Assembly (NCBI RefSeq): GCF_000723185.1
Contig: NZ_CBTY010000011.1
Coordinates: 163,403 to 227,402 of the forward strand
Direction of reading: 5' to 3'
Source: Candidatus Nitrosotenuis uzonensis
GTDB lineage: Archaea > Thermoproteota > Nitrososphaeria > Nitrososphaerales > Nitrosopumilaceae
Length of the DNA stretch: 64,000 bases
Shown here: in pieces, positions 38,775 to 48,348 of the stretch
Layout of the letters: every line of letters starts with the position of its first letter
How positions within the stretch are numbered: the first letter of the stretch is position 1
Position numbers and translations under genes: made by a program
Notes under the pieces: generated by a model
The model's database searches: none
The model's input: the letters and a program-made list of their open reading frames with translations, nothing else
What the model was told of the DNA's origin: nothing

Positions 38775-40969
38775 ACATCAAAATATTGATAGGAGTAATT
38801 ACTGCAATAGCTGTAGCAGGAATATTGGGAATATACATTGCGTTAAGCCCGTCGAATCAACCTCAAACTCCGTACACAATACCGCCACAGATCTTCGATG
38901 AGCCAAAGATCGTATCCATTGATGACACACAACAGGTAAGAAAATTCGAGTCTTACGACGAGCTAACAAAATTCCTTCAGAGTGCGCAATCTCTTAACAA
39001 TCAATACGCCATTTATGAAAGTCCCGTTCACGGAGGTATTGTAAGGACTGGATCACAATGGAACAGTGGCGTCCAGATGGAGCTTGACTCGCAGCTAACA
39101 CCCAGACCATCCCTTCCTCCACATGATGCAAATGCTCCGAGCCGAGCTGACTTTCCATCATATTCGACCACTAACATCCAAGTCCAAAACGTGGATGAGC
39201 CAGATTTTCTAAAAAATGATGACAAATATGCATACATCGTATCTGGAGATAAACTGACAATAATCGAAGCATATCCAGCAGAATCTGCAAAAATCATCCT
39301 CAAAATAGGACTTGATATTCCGCAAGGACAGTCACTTCAGAATATCTTCCTAAACAAGGACAGACTGGTGGTATTTTATCAAGATTATAAGGAAACAGAG
39401 TATATTCCGGAATATGGATTTACCCCTACCAAAATTTACGCATCACTCTCACATGCAGTAATAATAGATGTGACTGACAAAGAAAACCCCAAAATCCTAA
39501 AAGATTACTCTATCACTGGCTATTATAACAATGCACGAATGATTGGTGATAGTGTCTATCTGATTACTACAAACGACGTCAATTATCCAAGACCAATCGT
39601 ACCACTAATACGCGAAAGTTCCGGCATAATGATTACACCCGACGTGTTTTATTTTGATAATCCAGAACAATACTATAACTTTAACACAATTACTGCTTTT
39701 GGCATATTCAACGAGACAATAAATGCGGAGACCTTCCTTATGAGTGGCGCAGGAACAATCTATGTCTCGGAGAGCAACATATACATCACATATCAGAAGA
39801 ACATTCCATACAACTACTACAGAACCCTAGAACAAGACAGGTTCTTTAATGCCATAGTTCCTGCACTTCCGCAAGACGCACAAAATAAAATCAAGGCTGT
39901 CATGGCAGATTCCACATTAACACACCAAGAAAAATGGAATCGCGTATCTGATATTCTGCAAGAAACATACAACAAATTGTCATCATCGGACAGATCATCT
40001 CTTTTTGAAAAAATCCAAAATGCGATAAATGACTATGATACAAAAGTGCAACAGGATACATTCAAGACAGTAGTACATAAAATTGCAATAGATGGCACAA
40101 ACCTCACTTATGTTGCAAAAGCGGAAGTTCCTGGCAGACTACTCAACCAGTTCTCAATGGATGAATCTGGCAACAGGTTCAGGATTGCCACAACTTCAGA
40201 ATTCTGGGGCACCCGCAATTACATGTACAACAATGTGTACGTACTTGATGCCAATCTAAGACAAGTGGGAGCACTTGAAAAGATTGCACCTGACGAATCA
40301 ATCTATTCTACCAGATTCATGAATGATAGGCTCTACATGGTAACATTCAAGAGAATCGATCCGTTCTTTGTAATAGATCTCTCAACAGATTCACCCAAGG
40401 TGCTTGGGGAACTAAAGATTCCTGGTTACTCTAACTACTTGCATCCATACGACCAGAATCATGTAATAGGAATAGGCAAGGAAACAAAGGAAAACCAGCA
40501 CGGTGGAATCGAGACGCTTGGAGTTAAAATCTCATTATTTGACGTAACAGATGTCAGACGTCCAGTCGAACTTGATGTTGTTACTATAGGAAAACAAGGA
40601 ACCGACTCGGAAGTTCTCTCTGATCACAAGGCGCTTTTGTTTGACAAGGAAAAAGGTATACTCTCAATACCGATATGGGAACAGGAACATGATTACGCAC
40701 CAAACAGGCAGTATGTGGAACCTAAAATATGGAGAGGCTTTTATGCATTCAACGTAAATACTGTAGACGGTTTTACATTAAAGGGGAAAATCACCCACTT
40801 TAACTCAACCGGCTATGATTACTATATGGGCAGCAGGTCATTTTACATTGGAGATGTTCTATACACTGTAAGCTCCAATCTAATGAAAATGAATGATTTG
40901 TCCGACATGCATGAAATCAATCAGCTGAAATTCAGGGACGAGGCAAAGATAATCCGCTACATAGACTAG
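38771..40969 (+). CDS. Secreted beta-propeller protein
   Basis: A 732-residue protein with an N-terminal membrane anchor or signal (residues 1-25) and a large C-terminal beta-propeller of the Beta_propel family. Blade-like repeats contain SGDKLTIIEAYP, LTYVAKAEVPG and RIATTSEFWGTRNYMYNNVYVLD. Between them is a helical insert (about 365-430) rich in Gln and Asp. The propeller faces the outside. The role is unknown in archaea; related proteins occur as secreted single genes. The start is TTG at 38771. Confidence 0.85.
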   Translation: MNIKILIGVITAIAVAGILGIYIALSPSNQPQTPYTIPPQIFDEPKIVSIDDTQQVRKFESYDELTKFLQSAQSLNNQYAIYESPVHGGIVRTGSQWNSGVQMELDSQLTPRPSLPPHDANAPSRADFPSYSTTNIQVQNVDEPDFLKNDDKYAYIVSGDKLTIIEAYPAESAKIILKIGLDIPQGQSLQNIFLNKDRLVVFYQDYKETEYIPEYGFTPTKIYASLSHAVIIDVTDKENPKILKDYSITGYYNNARMIGDSVYLITTNDVNYPRPIVPLIRESSGIMITPDVFYFDNPEQYYNFNTITAFGIFNETINAETFLMSGAGTIYVSESNIYITYQKNIPYNYYRTLEQDRFFNAIVPALPQDAQNKIKAVMADSTLTHQEKWNRVSDILQETYNKLSSSDRSSLFEKIQNAINDYDTKVQQDTFKTVVHKIAIDGTNLTYVAKAEVPGRLLNQFSMDESGNRFRIATTSEFWGTRNYMYNNVYVLDANLRQVGALEKIAPDESIYSTRFMNDRLYMVTFKRIDPFFVIDLSTDSPKVLGELKIPGYSNYLHPYDQNHVIGIGKETKENQHGGIETLGVKISLFDVTDVRRPVELDVVTIGKQGTDSEVLSDHKALLFDKEKGILSIPIWEQEHDYAPNRQYVEPKIWRGFYAFNVNTVDGFTLKGKITHFNSTGYDYYMGSRSFYIGDVLYTVSSNLMKMNDLSDMHEINQLKFRDEAKIIRYID

Positions 40970-41043
40970 ATTTTTCAGATACCTAGTACTCATTATCTTC
41001 AGAACACCCATCTGAAGATCTACAGTTGATAAACATGAAGATG

Positions 41044-41052
41044 CTTTTATAG
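41044..41052 (+). promoter_or_regulatory. TATA box for the acyl-CoA dehydrogenase gene
   Basis: TTTTATAGT is centred about 25 bases before the GTG at 41073, which supports that start over the ATG at 41094. Confidence 0.5.
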
Positions 41053-41072
41053 TAAATCGGCTGTTTTGCACT

Positions 41073-42323
41073 GTGTATTCGAATTTATCTCAGATGAATT
41101 TTGATCTGACACAAAAGCAAAAAGATCTTCTACAAAAAGTTGATCTTGCATGCAAGAAGATTCGTGACAATGAAGAGAAATCATACCTTGAAGAAAAACT
41201 AAACGAACTGGTAATCCCGGAATTTGCCAAGATTGGAATGTTGGGTTGTCCAATATCAAAAAAGTACGGAGGTCTTGGTTTTGATATCACAACGTACACG
41301 CTCGCTCTGGAAAGAATAGGAAGAGAAGGTAGCTCACTGAGAACGTTCTTTTCTGCACACATATCAATAGGCCAAATGGTCTTACAGGGATGGGGAAATG
41401 AGGAACAGAAAAAGCGTTATCTACCACATACGGTCTCTGGTAGGTCTGTAATGGGATTCGCTCTTACGGAACCGGAGGCAGGCAGCGATCCTGCATCACT
41501 ACAAACAAAATTCGTAAAAAAGGGCGATAACTATATCTTGAAAGGAAAAAAGCATTGGGTCGGCAATGGAACGTTTGCCAAAGTGATAATAACTTTTGCA
41601 AAAGATAAAGACGGTAAGATATCCGCATTTCTAATTGATTCTGATTCTTCTGGCTTCATTGTAAAAGAGATGAAAAACAAGATGGGCCTGCTAACAGTAA
41701 AAAATGCCGAAATCACTTTGCAGGATTGCGTAGTTCCAAAAAATAACCTGCTTGGTAAACTTGGAGACGGGCTTAACATCGCCTTTTCTTCGCTTATTGA
41801 TGGAAGATTGAGCGTGGCTGCAGGATCTCTGGGAGTTATGCGTGACTGCATGGATGAATCAATATCTTATGCAAAACAAAGACGGCAGCATGGCTCTGAG
41901 CTAGCAAAAAAACAGCTAATCCAGCAACATGTTGCAAAAATGGCAATAAACCTTGAAAGCGCAAGATGGCTCGTATACAAGGCTGCAGATTCGCGCCAAA
42001 AACTACACGATTATGTAGAACGATTCAAAGTCATAACAAAATCATGGTCTTCCAAACTCAACCGAAAAAATCTACAATATTCAACACTACGATCGAACGC
42101 TGACAACTTGGCGTCAATTGCCAAATTTCATGCAAGCAACGGTGCCTTTGATTCATCAAACCGAGCAGTACAAATATTTGGTTCCGAAGGATACAAAAAA
42201 ACCACCCGAGTTACAAGACACTTTCTTGACTCAAGAGCAATAATAATCTATGAAGGTGCAAACGAGGTATTGGAAATGAAAATTGCACTTCATCAACTAG
42301 GAGACAAATATCGTTCTTACTAA
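41073..42323 (+). CDS. Acyl-CoA dehydrogenase
   Basis: A 416-residue FAD enzyme of the acyl-CoA dehydrogenase family. FALTEPEAGSDPASLQT (about 127-143) is the FAD-binding signature, the middle beta-domain is intact, and IIIYEGANEV near residue 390 carries the catalytic-region Glu. It oxidises an acyl-CoA to the enoyl-CoA; in Thaumarchaeota these enzymes may serve the 3-hydroxypropionate/4-hydroxybutyrate cycle or amino-acid breakdown. The stretch FKVITKSWSSKLNRKNLQ (about 312-329) is unusually charged. The start is GTG at 41073. It abuts the convergent class III aminotransferase by one base. Confidence 0.9.
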   Translation: MYSNLSQMNFDLTQKQKDLLQKVDLACKKIRDNEEKSYLEEKLNELVIPEFAKIGMLGCPISKKYGGLGFDITTYTLALERIGREGSSLRTFFSAHISIGQMVLQGWGNEEQKKRYLPHTVSGRSVMGFALTEPEAGSDPASLQTKFVKKGDNYILKGKKHWVGNGTFAKVIITFAKDKDGKISAFLIDSDSSGFIVKEMKNKMGLLTVKNAEITLQDCVVPKNNLLGKLGDGLNIAFSSLIDGRLSVAAGSLGVMRDCMDESISYAKQRRQHGSELAKKQLIQQHVAKMAINLESARWLVYKAADSRQKLHDYVERFKVITKSWSSKLNRKNLQYSTLRSNADNLASIAKFHASNGAFDSSNRAVQIFGSEGYKKTTRVTRHFLDSRAIIIYEGANEVLEMKIALHQLGDKYRSY

Positions 42324-42324
42324 A

Positions 42325-43548
42325 TCACAGCGCACTACACGATTCATGTATTACTGATATTCCTTCGTTTACCTGCTCTTCATTGATTATGAGTGGGGGG
42401 ATTATTCTGATAGCTTTCTGCCCTGCACCCAATGCCAATATACCGTGTCTGAACATACTCAGAAGTACTGCATCTCTCCTTTCCTTTGACTGGCATTCTA
42501 TGCCTATCATCAAACCTATTCCACGAACATCCTCTATTCCATTTTTTCCACACAATTCAGAAATTCCGTTTTTTAAAACTGTGCCCATCTTTATCGCATT
42601 TTCTAACAGTTTTTCCTTTTCTATTACCTGTATCGTTTTTGCTCCTACTGCCATATCTATCCTGGCGCCTCCGCCCCACGTGCTTGATATGACGCCTTTT
42701 TCAGTGGGTTCTAATTCCACTCGGAATCCGGTTGCACCAACCTGTAGAGCTTTTGCCATACTCATTATGTCTGGTTCTACACCATAGTGTTCAAAAGCCC
42801 ACCATTTGCCAGTATGCCCTAAACCTGACTGTACCTCATCTAGGATGAGTGGTACGCCATATTTTGTAGCAAGCTTTCGTAGATTCTGAATGAATTTTTT
42901 TGAAGCGATCGAATACCCACCTTCCCCCTGAACCGTTTCACTTATGATGAAAGCCACCTTATTCTCTTTTAGAATATTTTCTGCAGAATTGATTTCAGGA
43001 TCGTCATCTGTTATACAAAATTTTATTCTCAACACGGGAAGCTCAGGGAAGTTCGTTTTCTGTACTGGCTTGCTTGAAGTAAACGTCAGGGCGCCAAGCG
43101 TTCTTCCATGGAATGCATTTTTACAAGATACACCGGGAAGCGGACCCATCTTGCGGTATGCGATTTTTATCGAGTTTTCAACTGCCTCAGCTCCACTGTT
43201 TATCAAAAACACTTTGAAACCTCTAGGCAGGATTGATACTAATCTCTCTGCTAATGCAGCGTGCTCTTCCGAGTAAAAATCTTGTCCTGCAATCTTATGG
43301 GCTCCATTATTAGAGTATTCTTTTAGAACCTGTAGAATCTCTGGGTGAGAGTATCCTAAAGGACAAGAGCCCACATTTGATGTAAAATCTAGGAACTCGT
43401 TGCCGTCTACATCTTCAATAACGCAGTCATGACCACCCTTTATCACTAGTGGATAGACAAAAGTTGAATCATACGTGTGCTTTTTTGTAATCTCGATAAT
43501 CCTTGATGCTTTCGGTCCGGGCGGGGCAATCCTAATGTGGTGTTTCAC
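42325..43548 (-). CDS. Class III aminotransferase (GABA/ornithine-type)
   Basis: A 407-residue PLP aminotransferase of class III, the group containing GABA, ornithine and acetylornithine aminotransferases. The PLP lysine is in DIMSMAKALQVG (about residue 264), GAEAVENSIKIA (about 118-129) is the phosphate-binding segment, and the LILDEVQSGLGHTGK motif (about 224-238) gives the ring-nitrogen Asp. The exact amine donor is not visible. It is adjacent to the acyl-CoA dehydrogenase, convergent. The start is ATG at 43548. Confidence 0.9.
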   Translation of the reverse strand: MKHHIRIAPPGPKASRIIEITKKHTYDSTFVYPLVIKGGHDCVIEDVDGNEFLDFTSNVGSCPLGYSHPEILQVLKEYSNNGAHKIAGQDFYSEEHAALAERLVSILPRGFKVFLINSGAEAVENSIKIAYRKMGPLPGVSCKNAFHGRTLGALTFTSSKPVQKTNFPELPVLRIKFCITDDDPEINSAENILKENKVAFIISETVQGEGGYSIASKKFIQNLRKLATKYGVPLILDEVQSGLGHTGKWWAFEHYGVEPDIMSMAKALQVGATGFRVELEPTEKGVISSTWGGGARIDMAVGAKTIQVIEKEKLLENAIKMGTVLKNGISELCGKNGIEDVRGIGLMIGIECQSKERRDAVLLSMFRHGILALGAGQKAIRIIPPLIINEEQVNEGISVIHESCSAL

Positions 43549-43601
43549 ATAGTATTGTACACTTTATCGAATAAAAACAAATCATGAAATATTACGGAAA
43601 A

Positions 43602-44846
43602 TCAAATACTAGCTTCTAATTTCCTTTCTATGTGTTTTCGTATGAATCTGACAATCTCAGATTTTTCTTTTCGTGCAGATCTCTTTACCTTTCCTGAGCT
43701 ATCTATGATAAGAACCCTGTTTAAGCGGGGATTTCTTTGATATTCTGTACCTACATCATTTGCAACTATCAGATCTGCATTTGATTCTCTCATCTTCTTC
43801 TTTGAAGAGTCTATGAGAAGTTTAAGGGGAACGTTTGCTTCCGCTTTGAATCCCACCAGAAAAACGTCATTTTGCATTTTTTTCACATGATCAATTATTT
43901 TCGGGGCCTTTTGTAGTCTTATTATCAGCTCTTTTTTTGCACTCTTAATTTTGGCTTTATTCGGAGTTAGCGTATAATCCGCAGCTGCTGCAGCCATGAT
44001 CACTATATCGAATTTCCTTCTCAACTGTCCTTTTACGGCATCAAACATCTGGTTTACGGTTCGCACACGTATGACTTTGGCTCCTTTCGGGGGTTCTTCC
44101 ATGCCTGGACCGTAAACAAGTGTGACAGATGCTCCAGCAGAAATCATCTCTCTTGCAAGCAGTATTCCTGTCGCGCCTGTGCTCTGGTTGGTGATGACAC
44201 GTATGGGATCAATAGGCTCAACAGTTGGACCGGCTGTGATCAGTATCCGTTTACCTGAAAGGATAGACGAGTGACCAAATTTTTGTAGCACATATTCTAA
44301 AACACCCTCTGGTTCGGCCGCCTTTGCTTTTCCTTCTACCATGTTTGGTGTTATGAACTCTATTTTGTCTTTGAGGAATTTCATGTTGCGGAGGACTGCG
44401 GCATTTTCATACATCGCTTTATGCATGGCCAACGCCATTATTATTGGAATTTTGGCCCCAAAACCCACAGTTAATACGGTTGATACAGGTGTATCATCAA
44501 TTCCGTTTGCAAGCTTGCCCAAAGTGTTAGCAGTAGCTGGATACACTAGGATGAGATCTGCCTGTCCATAGTCGGCAAGCTTGATGTGTTCAAGATCTCC
44601 AGTAAGCTTGGTAATCACTGCATTCCCTGTGGCCCATTTAAAATAATCAGGCTGGATAAGCTTTGTTACAGCTTGACTTGCAACGCAAGTAACATGTGCA
44701 CCGTGTCTCATAAGAAGTCTTGCAAGTTCAATTGACTTGTATGCAGCAACACTTCCGGCCACACATAAAATGATTTTCTTGCCTGACAGATGCGTTCCGT
44801 ACGATTCTACTATATCCAATGATGGATGTTTTCTCTTAGCTTCCAA
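43602..44846 (-). CDS. coaBC: Bifunctional phosphopantothenoylcysteine decarboxylase/synthase
   Basis: A 414-residue CoaBC (Dfp) enzyme. The N-terminal flavoprotein half makes 4'-phosphopantetheine: ILCVAGSVAAYKSIELARLL (about residues 26-45) starts the fold and VYPATANTLGKLANGI (about 100-115) contacts FMN. The C-terminal half (about 200-400) is CoaB, which joins 4'-phosphopantothenate and cysteine with CTP: ILITAGPTVEPIDPIRVITNQSTGA is its nucleotide motif. It is the last gene of the CoA operon. It overlaps panB by 11 bases. Confidence 0.94.
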   Translation of the reverse strand: MEAKRKHPSLDIVESYGTHLSGKKIILCVAGSVAAYKSIELARLLMRHGAHVTCVASQAVTKLIQPDYFKWATGNAVITKLTGDLEHIKLADYGQADLILVYPATANTLGKLANGIDDTPVSTVLTVGFGAKIPIIMALAMHKAMYENAAVLRNMKFLKDKIEFITPNMVEGKAKAAEPEGVLEYVLQKFGHSSILSGKRILITAGPTVEPIDPIRVITNQSTGATGILLAREMISAGASVTLVYGPGMEEPPKGAKVIRVRTVNQMFDAVKGQLRRKFDIVIMAAAAADYTLTPNKAKIKSAKKELIIRLQKAPKIIDHVKKMQNDVFLVGFKAEANVPLKLLIDSSKKKMRESNADLIVANDVGTEYQRNPRLNRVLIIDSSGKVKRSARKEKSEIVRFIRKHIERKLEASI

Positions 44847-45675
44847 TTTTCCTAATCAACTTGTCAAGCTCGACTCTATCCATGGAGAACCAGTTCTCTT
44901 CTGCAGGAAATTTGCCTGATTCCACCTCTGACTTGTAGCTTGTAACTGCCTTTGTTATCTGCTCTGATAAAGAAAGATACTGTTTTACGAATTTAGGCTT
45001 TATTTTTTCATACATTCCTAGCATATCATGAATCACTAACACTTGGCCATCACAAAACCTTCCTGATCCTATACCTATAATCGGAATAGAAACCGACTCT
45101 GAGATTATCTTGGCAACCTCAGCTGTTACCATTTCTAAGACGATTGAAAAGACTCCTGCTTCTTCTAGTGCTTTTGCATCCTCAATTAGTGTGACTGCCG
45201 TCTCTTCTGTCTTTCCCTGTACCTTGTAGCCTTGTGATAGGGTGGTAGTTTGAGGCTGGAATCCTATATGTCCCATCACAGGAATGCCTGTCTCTACTAT
45301 TGCAGATATGGTCTTGGAAACAACCTTTCCGCCTTCCAACTTTACAGCATCTGCTCCAGCCTTGACCAATCTGCCGGAATTTGCGATGGCATCAGAAATG
45401 CTTGCCTGATACGACATAAATGGCATGTCGGCCACAACTAGTGAGCTCTGTCTTGCGCGTGCTACTGCTTCTGTAAACATGATCATCTGCTCCATAGTTA
45501 CTGGTACCGTATTCTCATAACCTAGCATCACCATGCCTGCACTGTCACCTACCAACAGGATGTCTATGCCTGTCCTCTCACACAGAGATGCTAAGGTATA
45601 ATCATATGCCGTAATTACAGATATTTTCTGTCCTAGCTTTTTCTTTTCGATTATGTCCTTAACTGATTTATGCAT
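44836..45675 (-). CDS. panB: 3-methyl-2-oxobutanoate hydroxymethyltransferase
   Basis: A 279-residue PanB that makes ketopantoate from 2-oxoisovalerate and methylene-tetrahydrofolate (or the archaeal pterin analogue). LLVGDSAGMVMLGYENT (about residues 40-56) supplies the Mg-binding Asp, and GGKVVSKTI (about 115-123) and the EMVTAEVAK segment near 180 follow. In archaea panB often lacks a bacterial-type panC partner, as here, where the next steps are done by the archaeal kinase/synthetase pair upstream. It overlaps coaBC (11 bases) and the synthetase gene (8 bases). Confidence 0.95.
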   Translation of the reverse strand: MHKSVKDIIEKKKLGQKISVITAYDYTLASLCERTGIDILLVGDSAGMVMLGYENTVPVTMEQMIMFTEAVARARQSSLVVADMPFMSYQASISDAIANSGRLVKAGADAVKLEGGKVVSKTISAIVETGIPVMGHIGFQPQTTTLSQGYKVQGKTEETAVTLIEDAKALEEAGVFSIVLEMVTAEVAKIISESVSIPIIGIGSGRFCDGQVLVIHDMLGMYEKIKPKFVKQYLSLSEQITKAVTSYKSEVESGKFPAEENWFSMDRVELDKLIRKIGS

Positions 45676-46408
45676 GGTTGGCCTTCCTTGTCAAGTTGTC
45701 TCGTATCTCAAGTATGGCATCAGAGAGATTCTTCTTGTTGTCGAATTTTACTTTCGACTGATTTTTCCTGCATTCTAAAATCAGATTTCTAATTCCACGT
45801 ACTATGTTGTCCACTATTGTAATATCCGCTGTCTGTGCCGTTCTTGACAAAGGATTGAGATCAAAGGTAATCACTTTTTTTCCTGCATTCTTGAGAGCCT
45901 GTGTTCTATCTCCATCTTCTAGCGGAACTAAAACCACGTCAGCTGAATAAATCCCATTCACATCCACAATCCTTCTGGCGCTATCTAGGCCGGAAATGCG
46001 GATAGAGTTTTTCTTATTTAACCCCAAAATTTGTACTGCGCCGTTCTTTTTCAGCACTCGGTGGATCTTCCGCTTTCTTTCCTCGCTTGAATAAAACAAA
46101 TTCACCTCGATTTTTGCTTCCGTTGCCTTGGCCAATTGCACTATTTCCTTAGGGCACAGTCCTGCAACATTCCCATTTACAGAAATTACAGGATTCTGTG
46201 CGTGCATTAGCATAAAAGCTGCAGCCTTTGTTGCCTTTTTTGCACTCCTTGCAGTTTTCTCTCCCAGCAGGTAATCAAACGCCTCACCTCTGCCATGAGC
46301 CATCAGGCCCTCTTTAGCGACCAATCCATCATCGAATGCGGCCACAAGCTTCTCCCTAATGTATAGTGATTGGGCCCGGGGATGGGATTTTGGAATTGGT
46401 GATTTCAT
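45668..46408 (-). CDS. Archaeal 4-phosphopantoate-beta-alanine ligase (phosphopantothenate synthetase)
   Basis: A 246-residue enzyme of the archaeal PPS family. It condenses 4-phosphopantoate with beta-alanine using ATP to give 4'-phosphopantothenate. Markers are IPKSHPRAQSLYIREKLV at the N-terminus, GLMAHGRGEAFDYLLGE (about 34-50), PVISVNGNVAGLCP (about 72-85) and VVLVPLEDGDRTQALKNAGK (about 169-188). This replaces the bacterial pantothenate synthetase/kinase order. It overlaps the pantoate kinase gene by four bases and panB by eight, which indicates one operon. Confidence 0.93.
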   Translation of the reverse strand: MKSPIPKSHPRAQSLYIREKLVAAFDDGLVAKEGLMAHGRGEAFDYLLGEKTARSAKKATKAAAFMLMHAQNPVISVNGNVAGLCPKEIVQLAKATEAKIEVNLFYSSEERKRKIHRVLKKNGAVQILGLNKKNSIRISGLDSARRIVDVNGIYSADVVLVPLEDGDRTQALKNAGKKVITFDLNPLSRTAQTADITIVDNIVRGIRNLILECRKNQSKVKFDNKKNLSDAILEIRDNLTRKANHA

Positions 46409-47304
46409 TTGCCTAACAATCTTGCCCCAGAATCGTCAATTTTTGACTTGATAATAATGCCATCTGAATACTTGTCCAATACATTAATGACCATATCTTC
46501 TTGTTCTGGTGGAACAAGACTGAAAATTGTTTCACCAAACAACGCAACTCCACATCTTATCCCATTTGCCCTAAGATCATCTATTACTTGTTGCATTCTG
46601 GGAGTTATGATGTTTACATATTTTGCAAATTCTACGGAATGATCATGGAATTCGTCGATACTATGAGTCTTTTCAAGACTAGTGACCATTTTCCCACCAA
46701 GACCGTTTATTGACGATAATCGTTCCTTTAGGAATTGTTTTGTAGAAATAGACGAAAAACAGATCATGACCGCTGAATATGCGCCAATAGGTAGTTTTTT
46801 TAGCTGACCTATACCCGGGGCGCCCTCCTTTACCCTGATTTCAAATCCTCCATGATATGATGCAAGAACGTCACCAAGTCCTGTTTGGCACATAACTTCA
46901 GCCTTGTGTGCTATCTGCCCCAACTGTTCCTTTGAGAATCCCATATTGAATGCCTGGTTTAATGCATATGACAATGATAATGCAACAGCGGCAGAACAAC
47001 CCAGTCCGTAGCCTACCGGCACTTTGATCTCATGATTTACATGCACAAAATAATTTCCGTTAACATGTCTTAGGAATTCTCTGATTACAAATTCTGATAC
47101 TTGGGTATTGTCAGGCTTGTAGCCGCTAACTGAAATACTAAAATCGGAGAATTCGGCATCTTCAACGCTAACCGTGGTAGTCACCCCTGTCTGTATTGAA
47201 AAACCTGCACCTATTGAGCCCTGAAATTCAGGCCTCAGCTCCCTGTTTACCTCTGCCTTGAAGAATCCAGTTACATGTGCCGGTGAGAATGCAACCCCTC
47301 TCAT
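46405..47304 (-). CDS. Pantoate kinase (GHMP family)
   Basis: A 299-residue GHMP kinase of the archaeal PoK type, which phosphorylates pantoate before beta-alanine is added. It begins RGVAFSPAHVTGFF, has the substrate-side GSIGAGFSIQ (about residues 29-38) and the phosphate-binding PVGYGLGCSAAVALSLSYAL (about 94-113). It is the first gene of the CoA operon. The ATG at 47304 lies about 27 bases downstream of a TATA box at 47326-47336, so the operon mRNA is likely leaderless. Confidence 0.93.
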   Translation of the reverse strand: MRGVAFSPAHVTGFFKAEVNRELRPEFQGSIGAGFSIQTGVTTTVSVEDAEFSDFSISVSGYKPDNTQVSEFVIREFLRHVNGNYFVHVNHEIKVPVGYGLGCSAAVALSLSYALNQAFNMGFSKEQLGQIAHKAEVMCQTGLGDVLASYHGGFEIRVKEGAPGIGQLKKLPIGAYSAVMICFSSISTKQFLKERLSSINGLGGKMVTSLEKTHSIDEFHDHSVEFAKYVNIITPRMQQVIDDLRANGIRCGVALFGETIFSLVPPEQEDMVINVLDKYSDGIIIKSKIDDSGARLLGK

Positions 47305-47325
47305 CTGATCCGAATTTAAATTTGA

Positions 47326-47336
47326 ATAAAAATATA
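47326..47336 (-). promoter_or_regulatory. TATA box for the coenzyme A operon
   Basis: The minus strand reads TTATATTTTTA, centred about 27 bases before the ATG at 47304. Confidence 0.6.
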
Positions 47337-47370
47337 AGAATATGGCTTAAATTAATTAAATTGATTTAAA

Positions 47371-48348
47371 TTGACTAAATTCATCAGACGCCTACAAAGA
47401 ATAGGAAGCAGCATACTTGTTTCTCTTCCCAAGGAATGGGTTGAAGCACACAAGCTTGACAAAAGCATGGAAATCGAACTAGAAACAAACGAGAACACAA
47501 TATCCATCACTGCAAACAAGACGGAAAGACCGTCAAAAGAGGTGGTGATCTCATATCCGCTACCAGAAAATGAGAACATTGTGGCGGACATAACTGGGGC
47601 GTATTTGCTCGGATATGATATCATCAGAATCAAAGGCAAGTCGATAATACCTGTGGAGGATCGTGAAAAAATTCGAAATTCAATGAGAAGATTGGTAGGC
47701 ATGGAGATAGTCGAAGAAGATTCTTCTAACATCAACGTGCAGTTTCTTTTGGATGCAACAACTCTAAGTCCTGAAAAGATCCTAAAACGAATAAGCTCGA
47801 TCGCACTTGGAATGTTCAACGATGTTTTGGTCGCACTAACATCAGATGATAGATCAAATCTACAGACCATGTCAAATAGAGATGATGAAGTGGACAGACA
47901 GTACTTTCTGCTTGTCAGGCTTATACGTAGTACGATGATAGATAACCGTCTGGCATCTGCATTCAGACTTGAGAACATAGATGTTCTAGACTACAGAATA
48001 GCTGCCAACGTACTTGAGACTGCCAGCGATACAATAGTGGAAATCGCAAATTCCGTACTAAACACAACTCTGACAAGATCTGATTTGAAGAAAATTTATG
48101 ATATAACAAAAGATATTGAAGCAATACACAAAAAATCAATTGATGCATTTATTGCACAAGACAGGCATCTTGCAATCGAGGCAATATCAGGATATAGAAA
48201 ATTCCAGAAAAAGATCTCCGATATCAGATCATCAATAGAACAAAAAAATCAGTTGCAGATAGACTTTCTTGATCTTATCTACATGTTCGAGCGTGTGTCA
48301 AGATCGTGGGCAGATATCGCAGATCTTGTTAAACCTGTATATTACTAG
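47371..48348 (+). CDS. PhoU-domain regulator with N-terminal AbrB/SpoVT-type domain
   Basis: A 325-residue protein. An N-terminal AbrB-like swapped-hairpin domain (RIGSSILVSLPKEWVEAHKL, about residues 11-30) is followed by PhoU-type helical bundles (about 100-320). Such proteins occur as regulators of phosphate transport in archaea. There is no phosphate transporter gene next to it here. The start is TTG at 47371; the region before it is AT-rich and shared with the CoA operon promoter on the other strand. Confidence 0.85.
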   Translation: MTKFIRRLQRIGSSILVSLPKEWVEAHKLDKSMEIELETNENTISITANKTERPSKEVVISYPLPENENIVADITGAYLLGYDIIRIKGKSIIPVEDREKIRNSMRRLVGMEIVEEDSSNINVQFLLDATTLSPEKILKRISSIALGMFNDVLVALTSDDRSNLQTMSNRDDEVDRQYFLLVRLIRSTMIDNRLASAFRLENIDVLDYRIAANVLETASDTIVEIANSVLNTTLTRSDLKKIYDITKDIEAIHKKSIDAFIAQDRHLAIEAISGYRKFQKKISDIRSSIEQKNQLQIDFLDLIYMFERVSRSWADIADLVKPVYY

